DNA of 64,000 nucleotides from Gemmatimonadota bacterium (GCA_015664885.1 DQPL01000122.1:1-64000); one strand, 5' to 3'. Positions 7,771 through 17,671 are shown, counted from the stretch's first letter. A program made the numbers and translations. The notes: generated by a model from the letters alone, not told the origin.

Positions 7771-9255
7771 ATGCCAGCGTCTTTTCTCCCTCGTCCACGC
7801 CCCATCGTGTTGTTCTTGGTGCTCGGGCTTGTGGCGTGCCAACCGTCCGATCCTCCGCTGCCGAACATCATCTATATGCTGGCGGACGACCTCGGATACG
7901 GAGAGTTGGGTTCGTACGGCCAGACAAAGATCAGGACGCCCTTCCTCGATCAGCTCGCCGCGCAGGGAATTCGATTCAGCCAGCACTATTCGGGTAGCCC
8001 GGTTTGTGCCCCTTCCCGCGGCACGCTGCTCACCGGATTTCACACGGGCCATTCTCAGGTGCGCGACAACTTCGAGTTGGGCGGCTGGATCGACTCCGAA
8101 GAGCGAGGTCAGATGTCGCTCGATCCTGGCACCTATACGATCGGGCGCATGCTTCAGAACGCGGGGTATGTCACGGGCGCCATCGGCAAGTGGGGCCTAG
8201 GGGGGCCGGGCTCCCCGGGCGAGCCCAACCTGCACGGATTCGACTACTTCTTCGGATACTTGGACCAGAAGCAGGCGCACAACTACTACCCGACGCACTT
8301 GTGGCGAAACGGTGAGCGCGTGCCGCTCGACAACGAGTACTTCTCGCCACACCAACGGCTCGAGGGGGATCCCGCTGATCCTTCATCGTACGAGTCGTTC
8401 GCCGGTAACGAGTATTCGCTGGACGTCATGGCGGACGACGCCTTGCGGTTCCTGGAGGACAACGCCGATCGCCCGTTCTTCCTCTATCTCCCGTTCGCCG
8501 TACCTCACCTCGCGCTACAGGTGCCCGACTCGTCGGTGGCCGAATACGATGGCGCGTTCGACGAGGAGCCGTACCTGGGGGATCGCAGCTATCTGCCGCA
8601 CCCGAGGCCGTTCTCCGCCTACGCGGGCATGATCACCAGGATGGACGCACACATCGGCCGTATTCTCGCCAAGCTCGAGCAGCTCGGCCTCACGGACAAC
8701 ACTCTGGTGATGTTTACCAGCGACAATGGGACCACCTACACCGGTGGGGTGGATGCCGACTTCTTCGACAGCAGCGGCGGCCTCCGCGGCCTGAAGGGAT
8801 CCGTATATGAAGGAGGCATCCGAGTGCCTTTCATCGCGCGCTGGCCAGGGCACATCGAGCCGGGCTCGTCGTCTGACCACATCTCGGCCTTTTGGGACAT
8901 GATGCCTACGTTGGCGGATGCCGTGGGCGTAACGTCTCCCAGCGGCATCGACGGCATCTCCTTCTTACCGGCGCTTTTGGGTGAAGCGACGCAGACCGAG
9001 CACACATCTCTGTATTGGGAATACCACGGGCTCTGGAATGGCGCTCAGGCGGTGCGCATGGGTCGTTGGAAGGGCGTTCGCCTGGGCGGCCACGACGATC
9101 CCGAGGCATCAATCGAGTTGTACGACCTCGACGCAGATCCGGCCGAGCAGGCCGATGTTGCCGCGCAGCATCCCGAAGTAGTCCAACGCGTGCGATCCGT
9201 GATGGAGTCCCGAACTGAATCTGACGTGCCCCGGTGGAACTTCGCCCGCCGCTAA
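7771..9255 (+). CDS. Arylsulfatase-type sulfatase lipoprotein
   Basis: A 494-residue type I sulfatase that should hydrolyse sulfate esters outside the cytoplasmic membrane. A lipoprotein signal ends in the lipobox VLGLVAC with C23. The alkaline-phosphatase-like fold shows the metal-binding DD at 39-40 and the formylglycine signature CAPSR, with C79 as the residue to be converted; HLALQ and SDNGTTYTGG follow in the expected order. Conversion needs a formylglycine-generating enzyme, not seen in this window. I chose ATG 7771 over GTG 7762 because GGTGG lies just upstream and the signal then starts normally. Substrate cannot be read from sequence; glycan or aryl sulfates are likely. Confidence 0.9.
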   Translation: MPASFLPRPRPIVLFLVLGLVACQPSDPPLPNIIYMLADDLGYGELGSYGQTKIRTPFLDQLAAQGIRFSQHYSGSPVCAPSRGTLLTGFHTGHSQVRDNFELGGWIDSEERGQMSLDPGTYTIGRMLQNAGYVTGAIGKWGLGGPGSPGEPNLHGFDYFFGYLDQKQAHNYYPTHLWRNGERVPLDNEYFSPHQRLEGDPADPSSYESFAGNEYSLDVMADDALRFLEDNADRPFFLYLPFAVPHLALQVPDSSVAEYDGAFDEEPYLGDRSYLPHPRPFSAYAGMITRMDAHIGRILAKLEQLGLTDNTLVMFTSDNGTTYTGGVDADFFDSSGGLRGLKGSVYEGGIRVPFIARWPGHIEPGSSSDHISAFWDMMPTLADAVGVTSPSGIDGISFLPALLGEATQTEHTSLYWEYHGLWNGAQAVRMGRWKGVRLGGHDDPEASIELYDLDADPAEQADVAAQHPEVVQRVRSVMESRTESDVPRWNFARR

Positions 9256-9299
9256 GGTAGGTTGGCGGCGTCGATCCGACTCCTCTCGACCACCCCTGG

Positions 9300-10859
9300 A
9301 TGCCCACGACACAGGCGCCCCCGCCGCGAACAGCTTCGACCACCGCAGAGCCCCTGTGGGCGAAGGTCATCGACAACACTCGTTGCATCGGGTGTCACGC
9401 GTGCACGACAGCGTGCAAGTCGGAGAACGAGGTCCCGCTTTCGGTTACCCGTACCTACGTGAAGTACGTGGATACTGGCCTTTTCCCGCAGGCGCGTCGC
9501 TCCTTCCAGGTCACGCGCTGCAACCAGTGTGAAGATGCGCCGTGCGTGGCCGCGTGTCCGACGGCGGCCATGTACAAGCGTCCCGACGGCATCGTCGACT
9601 TCGACAAGTCGATCTGCATCGGGTGCAAGGCGTGCATCGCGGCCTGCCCCTACGACGCGATCTTCATCAACCCCGAAGACAAGTCCGCCGAGAAGTGCAA
9701 CTTCTGCGCCCATCGGCTCGATGTTGGGCTGGAGCCGGCGTGTGTCGTGGTTTGCCCGACACAGGCCATCCTGGTCGGCGATATGCACGACCCGCTCTCC
9801 GCTGTCAGCCAGATCATCCATCGAGATGCGGTCACGGTGCGTCGTCCCGAGAAGGAGACGCGACCGAAGTTGTACTACAAGGGCGCGGACCAGGTAACGC
9901 TGGACCCCCTGGCAGCTCGTCGCCCGGATGGCGGGCTGTTCATGTGGAGTGAGCAGGGCGATGTCGACCACCAGGTGCCTTCGGGACGCCCCGCGTCACA
10001 CCCGGGACCGTGGAACAGCTCCGCCGCGGCGGTACTGAGCTACGATATCCCGCACCGGGCTCCCTGGGATTTCCGGGTCAGCTTGTACACGTTCACGAAA
10101 TCGATCTCGGCAGGCGCCTACCTCGTGCCGCTACTGCTGGGGGCGCTCGGCATGCTGCCGTTCACTACAGCGCTGTGGGGCTCCCAGGCGGTGTTGGTGG
10201 CGATGCTCGCGCTGATGTTGACTGGCGCGCTCCTAGTCTGGGACCTCGAGCATCCGGAGCGCTTCTGGATGGTGCTGCTCAAGCCGCAGTGGCGAAGTTG
10301 GCTGGTGCGCGGCGGCTTTGTCATCACGGGGTATGGGGGCTTGCTCGCGGCACATCTCGGTGCCACCTGGATTGGTAGAGCAGACCTTACGCCTTCGTTC
10401 GGTTGGGTTGGCGGTCCGCTCGCGGCCATGACCGCGGTCTATACCGCGTACCTATTCGCTCAGGCGAGGGCTCGTGACCTCTGGCAGAGTCCACTGCTGC
10501 CCGCGCATTTGCTCGTGCAAGCTTTGGTCGCGGGTGCGGGGGTATTGATGCTCATCGTCAGCGATCCGTCGCTTTTGCAGCCGATCACGAGTCTCTTCCG
10601 ACTATCTCTAGCGGGGCACCTCGTGATGGTGCTCGGCGAAGCTTCGATGCGGCATCCCACTGCCCACGCCACGCTGGCAGCGAGGAACATGACACGCGGT
10701 GACTATGCCCACTTCTACTGGGTGGGATTGGCGCTCGCGGTGCTCGCCCTCGTTGTCGCGCTCGCGAGCCCTGTGATCGCCGCGCTTTCCGGTCTCGCCG
10801 GACTCCTTCTCTACGAGCACGCATTTGTGCAGGCGGGCCAATCGGTGCCTCTGGCATGA
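9300..10859 (+). CDS. Fused four-cluster ferredoxin / NrfD-type membrane subunit of a molybdoenzyme complex
   Basis: A 519-residue fusion of the two electron-transfer subunits that are usually separate in polysulfide reductase or sulfite dehydrogenase complexes. Residues 1-200 bind four [4Fe-4S] clusters: C29/32/35/39, C74/77/82/86, C106/109/112/116 and C133/136/148/152. Residues about 250-519 form an NrfD/PsrC-like domain with eight or so hydrophobic segments that should exchange electrons with quinone. There is no signal peptide, so the iron-sulfur part probably faces the cytoplasm. Its stop overlaps the catalytic subunit start (ATGA at 10856). Confidence 0.9.
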   Translation: MPTTQAPPPRTASTTAEPLWAKVIDNTRCIGCHACTTACKSENEVPLSVTRTYVKYVDTGLFPQARRSFQVTRCNQCEDAPCVAACPTAAMYKRPDGIVDFDKSICIGCKACIAACPYDAIFINPEDKSAEKCNFCAHRLDVGLEPACVVVCPTQAILVGDMHDPLSAVSQIIHRDAVTVRRPEKETRPKLYYKGADQVTLDPLAARRPDGGLFMWSEQGDVDHQVPSGRPASHPGPWNSSAAAVLSYDIPHRAPWDFRVSLYTFTKSISAGAYLVPLLLGALGMLPFTTALWGSQAVLVAMLALMLTGALLVWDLEHPERFWMVLLKPQWRSWLVRGGFVITGYGGLLAAHLGATWIGRADLTPSFGWVGGPLAAMTAVYTAYLFAQARARDLWQSPLLPAHLLVQALVAGAGVLMLIVSDPSLLQPITSLFRLSLAGHLVMVLGEASMRHPTAHATLAARNMTRGDYAHFYWVGLALAVLALVVALASPVIAALSGLAGLLLYEHAFVQAGQSVPLA

Positions 10860-13783
10860 CCGACCTCAATGAGCTGAACCGACGTGTCTCCGCGGCCAAG
10901 GCCGAGGTGGAGGCTCGCGGTGAGACGTTCTACCCAGGTGCCAGCCGTGTGCATCTCGCATCGTTCCCGCCCAAGGAGCGTTGGAACGATTGGGTCGAGC
11001 TCGACTCGAAGTCGTGGCCGAACCGGGTCGAGAAGCGCTACATGCTCGTTCCGACGACGTGCTTCAACTGCGAGTCGGCGTGTGGGCTACTCGCTTATGT
11101 CGACCGGGATACGCTCCAGGTGCGCAAGTTCGAGGGCAACCCAGAGCATCCTGGTTCGAGAGGGCGCAACTGCGCCAAGGGGCCCGCGACAATCAACCAG
11201 ATCACCGACCCGGACCGCATCCTGTATCCACTCAAACGTGCGGGCGCGCGTGGGCAGGGGAAGTGGGAGCGCGTCTCATGGGACGAGGCGCTGGACGACA
11301 TCGCCGCGCGCATCCGGCGCGCGATGGAGGAGGAGCGCCACGAACAGGTGATGTACCACGTCGGGCGCCCTGGCGAGGACGGGTACACGACGCGCATGCT
11401 AGCCGCGTGGGCGGTCGATGGTCACAATTCGCATACCAATGTGTGTTCGAGTGGCGCGCGCGCGGGCTACCACTGGTGGATGGGCATGGACAGGCCGAGC
11501 CCGGACTTCGCCAACGCGAAGGTCATTGTGCTGGTCAGCAGCCACCTCGAGACAGGTCACTACTTCAACCCGCATGCCCAACGCATCATCGAAGGCAAGA
11601 AGGGCGGTGCGAAGCTGATCGTTCTCGACACCCGCCTCTCGAACACGGCGACGCATGCGGACCACTGGCTCTCGCCTTACCCGGGGTCGGAGGCGTCGAT
11701 CTTCCTGGCCATCGCCAATTGGATGATTCAGGAGCGCAAGTACGACCGCGAGTTCGTGCGCCGATGGTGGAACTGGCAAGAGTACATGGAGGCGGTGCAG
11801 GGCGAGCAGAGTGCCACGTTCGAGCGCTTCGAGCAGGTGCTGCGCGAGACGTATTCCGAATACACTTTCGAGTTCGCGGCCCGCGAGTCAGGTCTGGAGG
11901 AGGATGTTCTGCGAGAGGTCGCCGGGGTCGTCTCCACGGCAGGCACACGCCTCGCCACGCATAACTGGCGCAGTGCTGGGTCGGGCAACCTCGGTGGATG
12001 GCAGGTCGCGCGCACGTTGACCCTGCTCAACGCGCTGCTCGGTGCGCTGGCGACCGAGGGCGGCACGTTCCCGAACTCGTGGAACAAGTTCACGCCCAAA
12101 CCGCCGCGCTTGCCGCACCAACGCCCACGTCGCTGGAACGAGGTGCTCTGGCCGCGCGAGTATCCGCTCGCGCTCATGGAGATGTCGTTCCTGATGCCGC
12201 ACCTCATGCGGGACCAGGATGCGTACGTGGACGTGTACTTCACTCGCGTCTACAACCCCGTATGGACCAACCCCGACGGCTTCTCGTGGATCGAGATGCT
12301 CACCGACGAAAGCAAGATCGGCCTGCACATCGCTCAGACGCCGACTTGGAACGAGACCGCCTACTTCGCCGACTACGTGCTCCCGATGGGTCACGCCTCT
12401 GAGCGCCACGACCTGACCTCCTACGAGCAGTACGACGGCCAGTTCATCGGCTTCCGGCAGCCGGTGCTGCGCACTGCGCGCGAGCGTCTTGGTGAACAGA
12501 TCACCGACACGCGCCAGGTCAACCCGGGAGAAGTGTGGGAGGAGAACGAGTTTTGGATCGAGCTGACGTGGAGAATCGATCCTGATGGCTCGTTGGGCAT
12601 CCGGCAGTTCTTCGAGTCGCGTGAGCACCCTGGCGAGAAGATGACGGTCGACGAGTACTACGGTTGGATCTTCGACAACTCCGTGCCCGGCCTGCCCGAA
12701 GCTGCGGCCGCCCAGGGCATCTCGCCCCTTGAGTACATGCGTCGCTTTGGCGCCTTCGAGGTGGCGAGCAAGGTCGGTCAGGTATACGAACAGGCCGTCT
12801 CGGATTCCGAGCTCGAGGATGTGCGTGTGGACGAGATGGGTCGGGTGTTCACTCGTGCCGCATCGCCGCCCAGCCCGAAAGCACCGGGTGGCACCAAGAT
12901 CGATCCGGACGAGGAGGGGCGGCGCCGGGTCGGAGTCCGCGTGGACGGTGAGATACTGCGCGGGTGGCCGACGCCCAGCGGCAAGCTGGAATTTTGGTCG
13001 CGCACCTTAGCTGAATGGGGATGGCCGGAGCTCGCGATCCCGACCTACGTGAAGAGCCATGTGCATCGGGATAACCTGGAAGACGACCAGATGCCGATGA
13101 TCACCACCTTCCGGGTCCCTGTGCAGATTCACACCAGGAGCGCCAATTCGAAGTGGCTCGACGAGATCGCTCATACGAACCCGCTTTGGATCCACCCGAC
13201 CGACGCCGCACGCGTGGGTGTCGAGAAGACCGGCGACCTCGTCCGGGTTCAGACCGATATCGGCTACTTCGTGCTCAAGGCTTGGATTACCGAGGGGATC
13301 CGGCCGGGGGTAGTTGCGTGCAGCCACCACATGGGCCGCTGGAAACCCGAAGGGCAGGAGGGGCAACGCATGGGCATGATGACGGTTGCTCTGGATCAGC
13401 AAGGCTCGGAGTGGGGGCTCACGCCGAAGCAGCGCGGAGGTCCCTTCTCGTCCTCGGACCCGGACACGCTTCGCGTCTGGTGGACCGACGTTGGGGTCCA
13501 TCAGAACCTCACCCACGCGGTACACCCAGACCCGATCTCGGGCCAACACTGCTGGCACCAAGCGGTGCGGGTCGGCCCCGCCCAGCTTGGGGACAGCCAA
13601 GGCGACGTCTTTGTCGACACGCGCGAGTCGCGGGCGATGTACGAGAAATGGCTCGAGATGACGCGCTCGGCAGACGACTATTCGCCGGACGGCACGCGCC
13701 GTCCGTGGTGGATGCTTCGTCCGGTGCGTCCCGAGCGAGATGCGTATAAGCTACCCGTCAAGACCGAACCCGCGACCGTCTGA
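10856..13783 (+). CDS. Molybdopterin oxidoreductase catalytic subunit, DMSO reductase family (PsrA/SoeA-like)
   Basis: A 975-residue Mo-bisMGD enzyme. The N-terminal [4Fe-4S] motif is C69, C72, C76, C106. The likely Mo ligand is C197 in NVCSSGARAG, placed as in the polysulfide/thiosulfate reductase and sulfite dehydrogenase branch. The C-terminal cofactor domain is present (TTFRVPVQIHTRS and ACSHHMGRW). No Tat signal precedes the cluster motif, so catalysis is probably cytoplasmic, as in SoeABC sulfite dehydrogenases, and unlike periplasmic PsrA. It sits between the fused FeS/NrfD gene and a TorD-type chaperone. Sulfite or another sulfur/oxyanion substrate is an inference from the neighbouring SulP transporter and sulfatase. 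Confidence 0.9.
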   Translation: MTDLNELNRRVSAAKAEVEARGETFYPGASRVHLASFPPKERWNDWVELDSKSWPNRVEKRYMLVPTTCFNCESACGLLAYVDRDTLQVRKFEGNPEHPGSRGRNCAKGPATINQITDPDRILYPLKRAGARGQGKWERVSWDEALDDIAARIRRAMEEERHEQVMYHVGRPGEDGYTTRMLAAWAVDGHNSHTNVCSSGARAGYHWWMGMDRPSPDFANAKVIVLVSSHLETGHYFNPHAQRIIEGKKGGAKLIVLDTRLSNTATHADHWLSPYPGSEASIFLAIANWMIQERKYDREFVRRWWNWQEYMEAVQGEQSATFERFEQVLRETYSEYTFEFAARESGLEEDVLREVAGVVSTAGTRLATHNWRSAGSGNLGGWQVARTLTLLNALLGALATEGGTFPNSWNKFTPKPPRLPHQRPRRWNEVLWPREYPLALMEMSFLMPHLMRDQDAYVDVYFTRVYNPVWTNPDGFSWIEMLTDESKIGLHIAQTPTWNETAYFADYVLPMGHASERHDLTSYEQYDGQFIGFRQPVLRTARERLGEQITDTRQVNPGEVWEENEFWIELTWRIDPDGSLGIRQFFESREHPGEKMTVDEYYGWIFDNSVPGLPEAAAAQGISPLEYMRRFGAFEVASKVGQVYEQAVSDSELEDVRVDEMGRVFTRAASPPSPKAPGGTKIDPDEEGRRRVGVRVDGEILRGWPTPSGKLEFWSRTLAEWGWPELAIPTYVKSHVHRDNLEDDQMPMITTFRVPVQIHTRSANSKWLDEIAHTNPLWIHPTDAARVGVEKTGDLVRVQTDIGYFVLKAWITEGIRPGVVACSHHMGRWKPEGQEGQRMGMMTVALDQQGSEWGLTPKQRGGPFSSSDPDTLRVWWTDVGVHQNLTHAVHPDPISGQHCWHQAVRVGPAQLGDSQGDVFVDTRESRAMYEKWLEMTRSADDYSPDGTRRPWWMLRPVRPERDAYKLPVKTEPATV

Positions 13784-13789
13784 AGTGGC

Positions 13790-14749
13790 ATGAGCCAGCT
13801 CTCACATGCGGCGCCTACCGAGGACAGGAGCGACATCCCGCCCACACCGCCTGTCGAACTCCTGCGGGTGCTCGCTGTGCTCGCGGAGCCCCCGAGTCCG
13901 GAGTATGCCCGAGTGGCGGAGGCAGCGGGCCTCGGCCCCGCCCCCACGGCGTCCGAGCACGGCGATGTGTTCCTTTTCCAGCTCTATCCGTACGCGTCTG
14001 TGCACGTCGGTGCCGAGGGTATGATGGGGGGCGAAGCGCGAGATCGCTTGGCGGGGTTCTGGCGCGCGCTGGGTCGCACGCCGCCCGCGGAGCCCGATCA
14101 TCTGTCCGCACTGCTGGCTCTCTATGCGTCTCTCTGGGAGGAGGAGCGACCAGAAGCCGCACACAGTGCGATCATGGAGCAGAGCAGAGCCGCGCTGCTC
14201 GACGAGCACATCGCTCCGTGGCTACCTCACTACCTCGCGCGGGTGCAGGAGCTAGCGCCCGGCTTCTACTCGGGGTGGGCCGAGCTACTGTCGCGGATCC
14301 TGGCAGCCGAAGCCGACCGCTCGGGACCCGCGGACCGGCTGCCGCTTCATTTGCGCGAGGCTCCGGGCCTACCCGATCCCCGACGCGACGGCGGCGACGC
14401 GTTCCTGGCTGGACTGCTTGCCATGGTACGATCCGGCGTGATGATCACGCGCGCAGATCTAGCCTCGATCGCCGCGACGCTCGACCTCGGGCTACGCGCG
14501 GGAGAGCGACGGTACGCCTTGGCTAGCCTTCTCAGCCAGGAGCCGGTTGGCGTGCTCCGGGCATTCGCGGCCGAGGCCCGTCGTCAGGGCGCCATGCACG
14601 AGCTTCGTACCGATCGCTGGGGCGCTGGCAGCGAATTCTTGGCGGCGCGCGCGCGGACCACTGCAGAACTCCTGGAGCAGCTTGCGGCCGAGGGCTTCGA
14701 TCCGTGCGAGGATCCGCCCTCCAAATCCGCAGCCCGCGTCGGATCATGA
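13790..14749 (+). CDS. TorD/DmsD-type molybdoenzyme maturation chaperone
   Basis: A 319-residue mostly helical protein with the TorD-like pattern EPDHLSALLALYASLWEEE near 103-121 and a following HIAPWLPHYLARV, which corresponds to the family's EPxDH and PWxP motifs. It starts 6 bases after the catalytic subunit gene. These proteins hold the apo-enzyme until the cofactor is inserted. It is longer than typical TorD proteins (about 200 residues); the C-terminal 100 residues (about 210-310) are an extra helical region that I do not recognise. Confidence 0.82.
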   Translation: MSQLSHAAPTEDRSDIPPTPPVELLRVLAVLAEPPSPEYARVAEAAGLGPAPTASEHGDVFLFQLYPYASVHVGAEGMMGGEARDRLAGFWRALGRTPPAEPDHLSALLALYASLWEEERPEAAHSAIMEQSRAALLDEHIAPWLPHYLARVQELAPGFYSGWAELLSRILAAEADRSGPADRLPLHLREAPGLPDPRRDGGDAFLAGLLAMVRSGVMITRADLASIAATLDLGLRAGERRYALASLLSQEPVGVLRAFAAEARRQGAMHELRTDRWGAGSEFLAARARTTAELLEQLAAEGFDPCEDPPSKSAARVGS

Positions 14750-16281
14750 CTACCCCGGTCCGCTCGGATCCAGTGCATGGATTCTCGTGGAGAGACGTAG
14801 TGGCCGGGTTGAGCGTCGCGCTCGTGCTCATTCCCCAGTCCGTGGCGTACGCTGAGCTCGCCGGCATGCCGAGCCATCACGGTCTGTACGCCGCGGCACT
14901 GCCGCCGATCGCGGCCGCGTTCTTCGCCTCCTCGCCCTATTTGCAAGCCGGTCCAGTCGCGCTCACCGCGCTACTCACGCTCGGCGCGCTGCTCCCGCTC
15001 GCTCAAGCCGGTAGCGCCGAGTACGTGGGGCTCGCCGCACTTCTCGCGTTGGTGGTCGGGGTCGTCCGCATGCTGGTCGGCGCGTTGAAAGCGGGGTGGC
15101 TCAGCTACTTGATGTCTCGACCGATGCTGAGCGGCTTCACGTCGGCCGCCGCGATCCTGATCGTTTCGTCGCAGCTTCCGGGCGCGCTCGGATCGCCGGC
15201 GCCGGACGGGAGCGTCCTGGGTAGGGCCGTCTGGGCCATCGGGCATCCAACATCTTGGGAGGTCGCGTCGATCGGCCTGACTGCTGTGACGGTGCTTCTG
15301 GTTTTGGGGGGACGGGCGATTCACTTCCTCGTTCCCGGGGTCCTGCTGGCGGCCGCCGGAGGAATTGTTTTTTCGAGCTTGACTGGCTATGCGGGCGCCG
15401 CTGTAGGCGACATCCCGGCCGGGCTGCCCAGGCTCACGTTGGATCTACCGTGGCACCGGCTGCCGGTGCTGCTGCTGCCCGGTGCCGTAATTGCGCTCGT
15501 CGGCTTCGCCGAGGCTGCCTCCATTGCGAGGGTCTTTGCCAGCGAAGATCGACAGCGCTGGGACGCGAACAGGGAATTCCTCGGCCAGGGCGCCGCCAAC
15601 TTGGCAGCCGCAATCGCCGGCGGCTTTCCGGTAGGTGGCTCTTTCACCCGCAGCAGCGTGAACCGGCTGTCGGGGGGGAGGAGCCGTTGGAGTGGTCTGG
15701 TCACCGGCTTCAGCGTGCTCCTGTTCCTGCCCTTTGCGGGGGTACTCGCCCCCCTTCCGACCGCGGTGCTCGCCGGGATCGTCATTGCGGCGATTTCGAC
15801 CCTCTTTCGCCCACGCGAGCTGCTCCGACTGTGGAGGCTTTCGCGGCCGCAAGCGTTCGTGGGATGGGGGACCTTCGCTTTCACTCTGCTTCTGGCCCCG
15901 CACATCGAACAGGCGGTCCTGCTCGGAGTGGTCATGGCTACGGCTGTGCATTTGTGGCGCCAACTCCGGCCAGGATTGGTAGCGCGGCGCGAAGGAGACA
16001 CTTTGTACCTTGAGCCGAGCGGCGTTCTCTGGTTCGGGTCAGCCCCTGCTATGGAAGACGCTTTGTTCGCTCGACTGGACGACGAGCCCGATGTTCGACG
16101 TGTCGTGCTCAAGTGCTCGGGCCTCAGCCGGATCGACATAACGGGGGCGTACAGTCTGGCGGAGATGCTCGATCACGTGCATCGGGCGGGCCTGGAAATG
16201 GAGATCGAAGGCGTGCCCGAGCACGCCCGCCGCATACTCGAAGCCGTGGGGGTCGGAACACCTAAGCCCCCTGCTTCGTAG
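14746..16281 (+). CDS. SulP family sulfate/anion transporter with STAS domain
   Basis: A 511-residue transporter: SulP N-terminal signature (SVALVLIPQSVAYAELAGMP), about 11-12 membrane segments, then a cytoplasmic STAS domain (SGVLWFGSAPAMEDALF, CSGLSRIDITGAYSLAEML). I chose ATG 14746, which overlaps the TorD stop (ATGA). Its place inside the molybdoenzyme operon suggests it moves the substrate or product of that enzyme. If the enzyme oxidises sulfite in the cytoplasm, sulfate would have to leave; SulP proteins are better known as importers, so the direction is open. Confidence 0.9.
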   Translation: MTTPVRSDPVHGFSWRDVVAGLSVALVLIPQSVAYAELAGMPSHHGLYAAALPPIAAAFFASSPYLQAGPVALTALLTLGALLPLAQAGSAEYVGLAALLALVVGVVRMLVGALKAGWLSYLMSRPMLSGFTSAAAILIVSSQLPGALGSPAPDGSVLGRAVWAIGHPTSWEVASIGLTAVTVLLVLGGRAIHFLVPGVLLAAAGGIVFSSLTGYAGAAVGDIPAGLPRLTLDLPWHRLPVLLLPGAVIALVGFAEAASIARVFASEDRQRWDANREFLGQGAANLAAAIAGGFPVGGSFTRSSVNRLSGGRSRWSGLVTGFSVLLFLPFAGVLAPLPTAVLAGIVIAAISTLFRPRELLRLWRLSRPQAFVGWGTFAFTLLLAPHIEQAVLLGVVMATAVHLWRQLRPGLVARREGDTLYLEPSGVLWFGSAPAMEDALFARLDDEPDVRRVVLKCSGLSRIDITGAYSLAEMLDHVHRAGLEMEIEGVPEHARRILEAVGVGTPKPPAS

Positions 16282-16313
16282 TGGAGGAGTACACCTCACC
16301 GTTTGGGGGAAAC

Positions 16314-16595
16314 ATGTTTGGACTCTTAGCTGCCGGAATCGCTGGCATAACAGGCGTATACGGGCATATCAAGTCCCGAGAATTCGTTCGCCAGCGCCTG
16401 CGCTACACCAGCTTGGTGGAGAAGCCCGCGGTCGGATTGTTCGCGGGCGTGGGTGCGATGATCGTAGCGGCACCGATCGTGGCGCTGCTCCCGGTCATAG
16501 GCGCCGGGACTGCGATCGCTGTCGGGATTGGTGTGGGCACCGGAGTGGCTCTTGGCGTGAAGGACACCAAGAACCCGCCCTTGCTCGAGGATTGA
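16314..16595 (+). CDS. Small glycine-rich membrane protein
   Basis: A 93-residue protein with an N-terminal hydrophobic stretch (about 1-17), a basic segment (HIKSREFVRQRLRY) and a second long Gly/Ala/Val-rich hydrophobic region (about 42-80) likely to form a helical hairpin. ATG 16314 has GGGGGA 5 bases upstream; a GTG at 16281 is less likely. Its stop overlaps the next start (TGATG). I do not recognise the family. Confidence 0.65.
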   Translation: MFGLLAAGIAGITGVYGHIKSREFVRQRLRYTSLVEKPAVGLFAGVGAMIVAAPIVALLPVIGAGTAIAVGIGVGTGVALGVKDTKNPPLLED

Positions 16596-17671
16596 TGCGC
16601 CACTTCGCGCTCGTGACATACGCTGCTTTCGCCCTGGCTCTTGGGGCCCTTCCCGCGTCCGCGCAGTCGGAAGGAGACGTGGGGCTGGCCATCGCACAGG
16701 TGTGCGGGGAGGTGGATGAGCGCACACAAGGCGTGCTCGCCGGCACGGTGCGGGACCAGTCGAGCGGTGTCTTGCTCGACAACGCGGCGGTGGTGCTCAA
16801 GTGGTCGATCCCTATGAACGAATACCCTGGCACCCAGGCCGAGCGCACCAACTCGGAGGGCTTCTTCCTCTTCTGCCACGCTCCGGGAGGTTTCGCGATC
16901 GATGTGTACGCCGAAAGTCTCGGACACCGCTCCGAAGCTGTCACCGTCGGCGTCGAGCCTGGGACCCTGGTCGTCGAACACATCGTCGTTGAGGTTTCCG
17001 ACCCATCGGTGCCAGGCTTCATTACCGGACGCATCATCGACCGATCCACGGGCCGCGGGATCGAGAACGCGGAGCTGAGCATCCGCGACGAGGGCATAGG
17101 CACGCTGACGAACATTCGTGGGATGTTTGTCTTCGAAGAAGTCCCGTACGGCGTTTATATCATCGATGTCCGTCACCTCGCCTTCGCGGACCGCGAAGTG
17201 GCGTTGCACGTCGCTGGCGGCCTCACCCAGAACCTCGTGATCGAACTCTCCGAACAGGCGATGGAGCTCGAGGGGCTTACCGTGACCGTCGAGCCCAAAC
17301 GGTTCTACAACGATATGGAGGGTCTCGTCCGGCGCATGAACATGGGGTTCGGAGACTTCATGTTGCGTTCCGACATCGAGGCAAGCTCGGCGAGTTCCTT
17401 GACTCACTTGCTTCTGGGGCGGGGCGTGCGCTTGAACGATGCCGGCCGGAGCCTGGTAATCAGAGGTCGGATCTGTACTCCAATGGTTTTCATAGACGGA
17501 CGAATGACCCGGCTAGACCCCGATCGAGGCCTACTCGATATCAGTGTTTTGGACGCCGAGGCCGTCGAGTTCTACAAGGGCACGGCTTCTATCCCGGCAG
17601 AGTTCAACTACAGCAACAACCTTCAGGTCGGCTGTGGAGCGATCGTGATCTGGACCCGCAGGGGGCGTTGA
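16595..17671 (+). CDS. Secreted carboxypeptidase-regulatory-like protein with TonB-plug-like C-terminus
   Basis: A 358-residue protein with a signal peptide ending near ALPASAQ. Two carboxypeptidase regulatory-like b-sandwich domains follow (about 45-125 and 140-215; GTVRDQSSGVLLDNAAVVLK and GRIIDRSTGRGIENAELSI). The last 100 residues resemble a TonB-receptor plug (SLTHLLLGRGVRL, VIRGRICTPMVFIDGR, VEFYKGTASIPAEF, GAIVIWTRRGR), but no b-barrel follows. Stand-alone plug proteins of this type are common in Gemmatimonadota and Bacteroidota; their role is unknown. The start overlaps the preceding stop by one base. Confidence 0.8.
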   Translation: MRHFALVTYAAFALALGALPASAQSEGDVGLAIAQVCGEVDERTQGVLAGTVRDQSSGVLLDNAAVVLKWSIPMNEYPGTQAERTNSEGFFLFCHAPGGFAIDVYAESLGHRSEAVTVGVEPGTLVVEHIVVEVSDPSVPGFITGRIIDRSTGRGIENAELSIRDEGIGTLTNIRGMFVFEEVPYGVYIIDVRHLAFADREVALHVAGGLTQNLVIELSEQAMELEGLTVTVEPKRFYNDMEGLVRRMNMGFGDFMLRSDIEASSASSLTHLLLGRGVRLNDAGRSLVIRGRICTPMVFIDGRMTRLDPDRGLLDISVLDAEAVEFYKGTASIPAEFNYSNNLQVGCGAIVIWTRRGR

